NCBI GenBank assembly: GCA_034370585.1
Contig: CP139768.1
Span: 23,460,501 to 23,524,500, forward strand
Direction: 5' to 3'
DNA length: 64,000 nucleotides
Origin: Fragaria x ananassa
Lineage: Eukaryota; Streptophyta; Magnoliopsida; Rosales; Rosaceae
The notes beneath the pieces are model-generated. The model did no database searches. It saw only the letters and a list, made by a program, of their open reading frames with translations, and was not told the origin of the DNA. The position numbers and the translations under genes are program-made. Position 1 is the stretch's first letter. Every line of letters starts with the position of its first letter. Shown piece by piece: positions 57,191 to 64,000 of this stretch.

Positions 57191-59487
57191 GTGTGTATAT
57201 CACCTGGGAAATGTGACTTCTGCAAAACCCAGTTTAAATGATTTGTTAATCTGCTCCAATGTCGGTTTAACTAGGAAGTTAAAATAGGGTCTTTGGAAAT
57301 CTGGGAAATTATTTGAAGAGAGAGACCCTCCACAATGCGGCATGAAATCAATGATTATGGATTGTGACCCTTTAGAAGGATCACGGGAGCTGATGTGTGT
57401 ATCTTTGTCTAACGTGATGAGCACATGCCTCTTTTTATTGCTTGTGGACCTTCCTTAGTTTATATCATCCACAATTTGATGTACTATGACTATCTGTATG
57501 ATTATGATTTGGAGTTTTGGCGTTTTGGCTTTGCTAAATTTCATCCTCAAAGATTTCAGTTTACTTCATCACTGTAATGCAGTGACCTATAAGCAGTAGT
57601 GACAAGTTAAGACTTAAGAATGTCTAATTCTCGGAGCGAGATATGTACATATTAGCTTTGCTCTTGCCTCGGCATTTCTAAGACAATTCATCGAACATCT
57701 TGGTATCTTAATTTATAAGTAAATGAGAATATTCAAGTGACCTAATTTACTTCTGAAGGCTGGACATAGTCAAACAGGTAAATGATTCACATAAAAGTGG
57801 TCCGAAGTAGGTGTGGTTGTTGGGATCAACAAGATTGGCAGTCTAAGATGATCTAAAGTTAGAGCATTTACCTCGAAAATCGAAATTCGAAACTGAATCT
57901 CTTATATACCTGGACTAAATTGACTGATGTTTACATTGCTAAATATCATCCCTATGCAACTAGTTAGGTAAGGGGTCTTCTGCAGTACAGCAAGAACTAA
58001 TTTCCAATTGACATTGGTCCCCTACTATATATGATTCTATGAAAAAATCAAACAGTGCCAGTTGCTAAGTTGCTGGTAGCTATAGGAAGCCTCTCTTTGA
58101 TTCTATAAATATCCATATTGATCACCAACCTACATATACATCAGAGAATTCAAAATGCTTCCAACTTCTCCTTCCCTCCAAATAGACAACTTCACTTTCT
58201 TTCACTTTCATGGCTTATACCCAACAATGTTCCAAGTCCCCATCAACCACAATGAAAGTCAATTATCACTGAGAGTGGTAACCAAAAATAAACCAACACC
58301 CATCTCTTTGGTTTTTTTTAGCCTTAGTGGGTTCCTCACTGATCAAGCATTTGAGCTCATTTTTAGTTGCTCTTGGATTTCCATTTTTACTCCAGAATGA
58401 AAATGGAATGCATTTTACTATTTGGAACCATATGATGAAAACTTGTCACATCCCACATATTAAGGGCACATGGGATCACACCACCACCACTACTTATGAA
58501 GCTGTATAAGGCCACTAAAGAGAAGCAAAATCCTGTTGGAAAGTATTGAAAAATAATAATAATGTGAGCCAAATAATTTTCCAGAAAGCAAAAACCATGT
58601 TTCAAGGGACCATGATATGATCAGTGGAGAGGTATTGGGGACACAACTGTCATCTGATTGCAAGTCCCAAAACAAATCCTTTGCCTTAATTTTCATGTCA
58701 TCCAAACCAAAACCCATCGGTTTTGATCTGCTGACAGGTGACAAATCCTGTTTTAATTTTTATCTAGGCATTTTGTGAAGCATATGATATGCAGCTATGT
58801 GCTGTTCTCATTACTTCACTGTGAGATTTGATTTGTCATTCATTCCATTGGCCACCTGCAACCAAAACGGTCAGCAAAATTGCACATTCATATGGAAGAT
58901 ATGTGGATGACAGCTAGTTTAGACCCAATTCAAGGCTTACAGTACTGTGCTTGCTGCTGCAAGTCTGCAACCAATGCCCCAGGTTAAACAGATAGACGTA
59001 CATTATTGTTAGCTCATTTCCTACTTCTTTAGTGGTGCAATATTCAGAATGATATGAGGTTCCTACTCATGTAAACTTACAGTGTGGTACTACTGCCACT
59101 GTAAATTATTCCAGTCCGTAACCTCTGTAGGTTCTTTGAGGATATAGATAGCTAGAAATACCTTGTGATATATGTGGTGTAAGAAGATGGCATTGCAATC
59201 AATCACAATGAAAGCAAGGTAAAACGAACAGAAAAATATTACCTGATGCACATGCACTCATGCACATATTAGTTAACAGGAAAAGACTGATAGCATAATC
59301 TGCAAACACAATCCAAACACAATAGGACATCACAGATATCAAAGAAAATGTAGGGATGTCTGTGTGGTTGAACTTTTATTAATAATGAAGAGCCGGTATA
59401 GTAGTACTAGACTGCTTAGGAAACTAAAGAATGAATTCAAGTGTACAAGCAGATTACAAATAATGCCCTTTATTTGCTTCTAGATAT
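57191..59487. other. spacer with one small possible gene
   Basis: Apart from the weak ORF at 58155-58400 no gene, RNA or repeat was recognised. The 3' UTR of the transporter lies at the right end. Confidence 0.4.
58155..58400 (+). CDS. possible small ORF with its own TATA box
   Basis: An 81-codon ATG frame beginning MLPTSPSLQIDNFTFFHFHG. A good TATA box (CTATAAATATCC, about 58104-58115) precedes it by about 45 nt, which would leave a very short leader. I recognise no family; the second half is hydrophobic and may simply be chance open frame. Composition is not strongly coding. Confidence 0.2.
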   Translation: MLPTSPSLQIDNFTFFHFHGLYPTMFQVPINHNESQLSLRVVTKNKPTPISLVFFSLSGFLTDQAFELIFSCSWISIFTPE

Positions 59488-62400
59488 TTAATGAGCTGGG
59501 AAAAGCTTGTCCAGACTGCATGGTAATGCATAGAACTCATCATTCCTAACATCAGAACCATAAACCCCAAACTTCGCCCACCAGTTCAAGCCGCTGTCTT
59601 TTCTAGTTGCATCATATTCTCGAGACAGCGAGCAGTCCAATATGAGAGCAACCAGAGCAGCTACTAATGTGTGAGACATGAAGGTCACTATCACTACATC
59701 ATTAAACTGAAAAAGAACAAACACATAATTAGTCAGGCTAAAAAGAGTGTAGAGGAGAAAAAAAATTATGACACTTTTGGTTCACAAATGAACACTCACC
59801 CATCTAGGACCACAGTGATTATGCCCCAACCTATATTCTCTGAAGTATTGTGGTACTGAAATTCCCATGAAGTTGTCAGTGAGCTGTGGCTTGGTTGGTT
59901 AAAGTGTTTAACTGACAACTTTGAGGTCATGGGTTCAAACCTCACGACATATGTAGGGTGTGTGAGTTATTAATAAAAGTTTTTTAAAAAAAAGAAAAAG
60001 AAATTCCCATGAAGAAAGAGAACCCCAATATAAATTTTGTTCTGAAACTGTTCAAGTTACAAAACTGCAGAAACCCAAGTCCAACAGATGCTGCAAGTGA
60101 CATTGATTAAATACCAGTGTGTTATATATACAAAAAACACAAATAAAGGTCATCGATGAAAGTGAGGTGGAGAGACATACACACATAGCCAAATAAGATG
60201 CAGTAAAGAGCTGCTATGATTGGTATGGGAATAGATGAAAAAAGGGCTCCAAATTTTCCTGGTAAAGAAAACCATTTAGGCAACATTTGGAGATAGCATG
60301 TAGAATATGAACAAACAAGTATGAAGATTTATGTGAAATTCTGTTGAGAACTTGGGTACATACCAAATATAGAGAAGAATATCATGAAACCAGCTGATAT
60401 CTGGATAACTCTACGGCTTGCAACTCTTGTCAATGCTAATAGACCAGCATTTTCCCTATGCAGCATATTAGAAGTTTGTAAAGCAAGTGAAAATCAGTTA
60501 AAAATAAACTAGCTGCATCTTACATGTACATAAAAACATAATGTTTGGTAGAGGTCAGACATATTCAATACAATATTTTGAGCACAAATATCATGAGTTC
60601 TGATTTCCTTACACTGATGCAGTAGTGCCAGTTAGAGAACCGAACATCCCATTAAGAAAAACTCCAACACCCTGATATTCAAGATATCAAAATCAAATTG
60701 GCAATGGGACGAAAAAAGTCTTAACTTAAGTACAGAATTCAGGCAAACAGATCATACTAGCCAGCCAACACTGCGACTAACAACAGAAGGGGGTACAGGT
60801 GTGGCACTCCCATATCTAGCTGTAGCATAAAATGTACCAGATGACTGCAAAATTTGAAGGTGAATCATATGAAACATTCACTTCTACTGTCATTGACTCG
60901 TGTTGAATAGCATAACATAGATAAAGTATAATGTTCACCTCTATGAGAGAAACTAAAGAGGCAGCAACCATTGCAAAAGCTTCTCCTGCATTGAAAGTGG
61001 GGCTTCCCCATTGAAATGGATATGGAATATATATCCTGCATGTTTATGACAGAACCAAAGGACAAGGAGATCAACTGCTGTCAAAGATATTCAAGATACA
61101 GTAACAGAAATTACTTGTTGACAATCATAGTTTGCGTACACAAGCGAAAAATCTCACCAGGGAGATTCAGCGAGAAGGCCAGAATGGTCAGTGCGACAAC
61201 TCATCTAAGTGCTTGCAGGTTTGTTGTCATAAACACCACTTGAGGTAAGAATTTGTGCAAATAACCATACAATTGCAACAGAGAACATGACTGCAAATCT
61301 GTCAAATATCTGCCACTTTGTATTTATAAAACGAGATAAATACTGCAAAAAATGTAAAAAAATGTCAGTATCACGAGAATAGCAGAGAACTATGCAGGTA
61401 TATAGTTACTGATCAAAACTTGCCTGTGAGATGAATACCACGATGATCAGTTCTGGAAGACCAAGTTCAACACATCTTGCCACCTAGAAGAAAGAGAAGA
61501 GGAGAACAAACATGAGTTTAGTAGTGAATACATACACTGCCAACATCTGATATCTAATCTGCATAATGATAAATCTACTTAAAAAAAAAAGACAGGAAAC
61601 ACATTAATACAAGCTAAGAAAACAATATTATTGATAACAGCTATATTGCATTGATAGTGCTAATGATCAAAATGAATATTGGAGCACTCAATGAAGAATA
61701 AAGAGGTCTTTACCATAGGGAAACCAAGATGATAGAGGCCAAGTCCAGCAAAGGTTATGTAAGGCACAATAGAAAGAGGGCTCAAAAACCTAAAACAGAA
61801 AATTAAGAAACTAAGGTCATATTGACAAAGTATAAATTTTTGTAGTGTAATTCAAAGCTTCAGTTTTTACCTTACAACATTTCTCCACAAGCCTAGGAAG
61901 CCTACAATCATCTGAAAACTGGCAGTGACAATTAGAGCCCCTTGTATGCCTCTCATACTTTGTAGAAACCTCTGGAAAGATTCATCCACAAATGTCAGAG
62001 AGCTGCAGATCTCGGAAACTAATCAAACTCCAAAACAAATAGATTAAGCTTCTAGTTGATCACCTCATGAGGATCTGTGAATGCCTTGTATCTATTGGCT
62101 AGGATTATTGAAGTTGTGGGGAGCACATAAGCATATGATCCCACTACCACTGAGGGAAGTCTGGTCCCAAATAGAGATTGCAAGAGTGTATTCAACCCTG
62201 AAAGAAACAGCATGGTTTGTACCACCTTAGCCTTCTCAACCTGTGGAAGTGTGGCAATTAGTCTAAAACATAAATAAAACTATAGAAAAATTTGACAAAT
62301 AAGAGAATAAGTCCTTACATCGCTTCCACCCATTTGAGGAACAATTATGTTGGGAATCAAGACAGTAATACCAAGAGTTAAAAGATAGTGTTGGAAACCC

Positions 62401-62715
62401 AACACTATAGCTTCAACTGCATAACAATGGATTGAAAATAACATCAATTCCAAATTTAAGGAGGTAAACCAAGAAATGATGGAGAAAATACTAACTCCAA
62501 GGAGGAGGACTGTTAACACAGTACTGAACTCCTGGTAGCTGCTCTTTTAGTGGGTGTGGCTGCAACTCCTCGGACTTTTTGTCGCCGCCGCCATCATTGT
62601 TCTTATTCTTGCCACCAGTCTTAGTGTTACCACCCTTGTTGGTACTCTTGTGACTGTCGCAGTCACCACCGCCGTTACTCTTGTCATTGTTGTTGCAACC
62701 ACCGCATTGAGCCAT
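59488..62715 (-). pseudogene. NAT: nucleobase-ascorbate transporter (NAT/NCS2) gene with stop and SINE in exons
   Basis: Fourteen exons: 62496-62715, 62319-62416, 62064-62240, 61871-61971, 61714-61789, 61424-61483, 61158-61342, 60939-61035, 60758-60844, 60613-60671, 60364-60455, 60181-60258, 59800-60090 and 59488-59706. Without the lesions they would encode about 565 residues of a 12-TM NCS2 transporter: GFQHYLLTLGITVLIP, QSLFGTRLPSVVVGSYAY, AGEAFAMVAASLVSLIE, ENAGLLALTRVASRRV, LNSFRTKFILGFS. The N-terminus carries an unusual Asn/Gly/Lys-rich stretch. Lesion 1: TAG at 61207-61205 (residue 290) replaces the family Gln before MSCRTD, a single C-to-T type change. Lesion 2: a SINE (59873-59999) with 15-bp duplication sits inside exon 13, splitting FFMGIS and shifting frame (+142 nt). 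Exon 6's intron starts with GC. Splice sites and the rest of the frame are intact, so decay is recent. Confidence 0.85.
59873..59999 (+). mobile_element. tRNA-derived SINE, copy 3, in a coding exon
   Basis: Flanked by a perfect 15-bp repeat GAAATTCCCATGAAG (59858-59872 and 60000-60014). Head GAGCTGTGGCTTGGTTGGTT (A box), then GGGTTCAAACCTC (B box), ACATATGTAGGGTGTGTGAG and an A-rich tail. It is antisense to the transporter gene. The perfect duplication indicates the youngest of the three copies. Confidence 0.9.
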
Positions 62716-64000
62716 GTCTTCTTAGCTTAGGGAGGTTGACAGAGGAAGGAGAAGGAAATAGAGTAACTAGGGACTCCCTAAATGGCACACTAGCTCTGTG
62801 AGTGGGCGGGAAGTAACTTGTTAGACCGTTACAATCTCTTCATTGTTTGCTCTAAACCGTTATGAAATTTGAATAAGCAACTATTAATTGGAGATTTGTA
62901 ATTTCTGTTATGTAATCAAATGCCATAAATTTATAATCAACATTGGTTACCGCAGTTCCCATTCTGTTCCTTCGATTCAATGTGAGGAAATCAAATTTTA
63001 GTACAAAATTTGTATCACACTGTTTAGTCTGTCATTGGAACTTCGAATATTAAACCAAGGAGTAAAGTATTGCATTTCAGGATACATCGACGGTCCAAAA
63101 ATTAGAAATTTCAAGACTATGAAAATTTAAATATATCAAATATAAAGTTCATATTCATTCATAGAGTATGATGCTGAAATGTGGTTGTTAGTTTGTAACC
63201 ATATGTAAATAGGTTGCAAGTGTTAACCAAATGCAATCTCAGCAGAGGTGGTTAACCTTGAAGAGGTATTCAAGGGCCGAACCAGGGTTCGATTCCCATG
63301 AATTGAGCTCCTTTTGGATTACATTTAAAGTGAGAGAGATATGTGAAGATTTATCTTTAAAATCTCATTAAAATTGTCCGATATTGCGAAATATCCTGAA
63401 ATTTTGAAAATGTCGCACAAAATTAATTAGGAACCTTAGGATATTTACCTTCCGAAAACGAGATTTTCGGTGATATTTTCTCTATTTTTAACACCTTGTA
63501 TTAAACAGATTTCCTATATGCTTTTGAACTAAGAAAAATCTGATAAGAGATTTTGGTATCCCATCTATTGGAACACATTACTTCATAAGTTATTATTATT
63601 ATTTTTTCATTTAGTTAGTTGATGTCCACAACGGGTTCGACCATACGAAAAGCTTTGGCAGGTGTATCAAAAACTATATATTCGAATGATACACAACAGA
63701 TCAATGTTTCAGTTGATGTATGAAATTGGCTTAGAAGCCAAAACTAAAGCACATTTATAAAAGGTTGCAGACTCGCAGAGCATCGTCATCTTTTGTACAT
63801 TTAGCTCAAAACTCGAATTAATTGGGTCCACCTTCACTACATCAAATGAAAGTACCTGAATAGTGATTAGATCCATCCAGCATAAATCTAACTACAGACA
63901 CTTGCATTACCATAACAATTTCAGTTGCCATTTATTTCACTTCCCGCCTATTGGATCACTCTCCTAGGGCCGCCCGATTTCAGGGGATTTGCATTCAAAG
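62716..64000. other. spacer at right edge, possible tRNA-like SINE head
   Basis: Upstream side of the transporter. At 63241-63297 GAGGTGGTTAACC and, 40 nt on, GGTTCGATTCCC (63286-63297) look like Pol III A and B boxes, so a SINE or decayed tRNA is possible. No cloverleaf could be drawn. The rest is AT-rich and unrecognised. Confidence 0.3.

Noticed and set aside
63241..63297. Possible tRNA gene with GGTTCGATTCCC
   Set aside because: No acceptor, D or anticodon stems could be paired; kept only as a possible SINE head.
1..64000. CRISPR arrays, operons, riboswitches, plant biosynthetic gene cluster
   Set aside because: None is expected or visible in this plant nuclear DNA; the neighbouring genes are functionally unrelated.

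Overview
The window is nuclear DNA from a flowering plant, almost certainly a eudicot. It has intron-rich genes with short GT-AG introns, AT-rich spacers, plant-only families (fasciclin-like AGP, SOB FIVE-LIKE, phytosulfokine, PUB-type U-box ligase), a plant-type tRNA-Asp and a load of SINE, LTR, MULE and MITE remnants. The wording of the proteins and the LTR ends made me think of Rosaceae, but that is an impression I could not test.

Layout, left to right. 1-3045 (-): 5' eleven exons of a KIAA0930-like (DUF2045) gene running off the left edge. 3287-3358 (+): tRNA-Asp(GTC). 4465-4806 (-): small plant-specific protein. 5960-6750: MITE-like sequence holding a LINE RNase H tail. 7412-7785 (+): phytosulfokine precursor gene with a frameshift in the signal-peptide region. 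8000-10430: no gene, a SINE and one copy of a duplicated 190-bp segment. 10575-11690 (+): fasciclin-like AGP. 12553-15146: second copy of the 190-bp segment, split by a 2.4-kb insertion with a 5-bp target duplication. 15871-17115 (-): PP2-A10-like membrane protein. 17995-18551 (-): CYSTM peptide. 19723-21862 (-): BSD-domain protein. 24603-25958 (-): PUB30/31-like U-box E3 ligase.

27124-30653 is a nest of three elements: an inverted-repeat element, split by a 3-kb LTR, itself split by a 286-bp LTR. 32135-33783 is a non-autonomous Mutator-like element with a 9-bp target duplication and an internal array of palindromic repeats. 34717-36203 (-): LCAT1-like acyltransferase. 38264-38770 (+): small plant protein. 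40229-43386 (+): ROF/FKBP62-type multidomain immunophilin with a perfect heat-shock element upstream. 45050-45424 (-): the first three exons only of an ECA3-type Ca2+-ATPase gene. 48045-52944 (+): UTP4/POPCORN WD40 ribosome-biogenesis protein. 54727-55559 (-): SOB FIVE-LIKE protein. 56821-57190: a fold-back element. 59488-62715 (-): a nucleobase-ascorbate transporter gene carrying both an in-frame stop and a SINE inserted into a coding exon, so very probably a pseudogene.

The genes are unrelated in function and do not form a cluster or operon. The window's main interest is its record of insertion and gene decay: a transporter killed twice, a peptide-hormone gene with a broken frame, a 5' gene fragment, and several insertions whose empty sites can be reconstructed from the sequence. 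I found no biosynthetic cluster, defence system or other clearly new multi-gene system. Splice sites were placed by eye from GT/GC-AG consensus, frame continuity and family similarity; no alignment or expression data were available.
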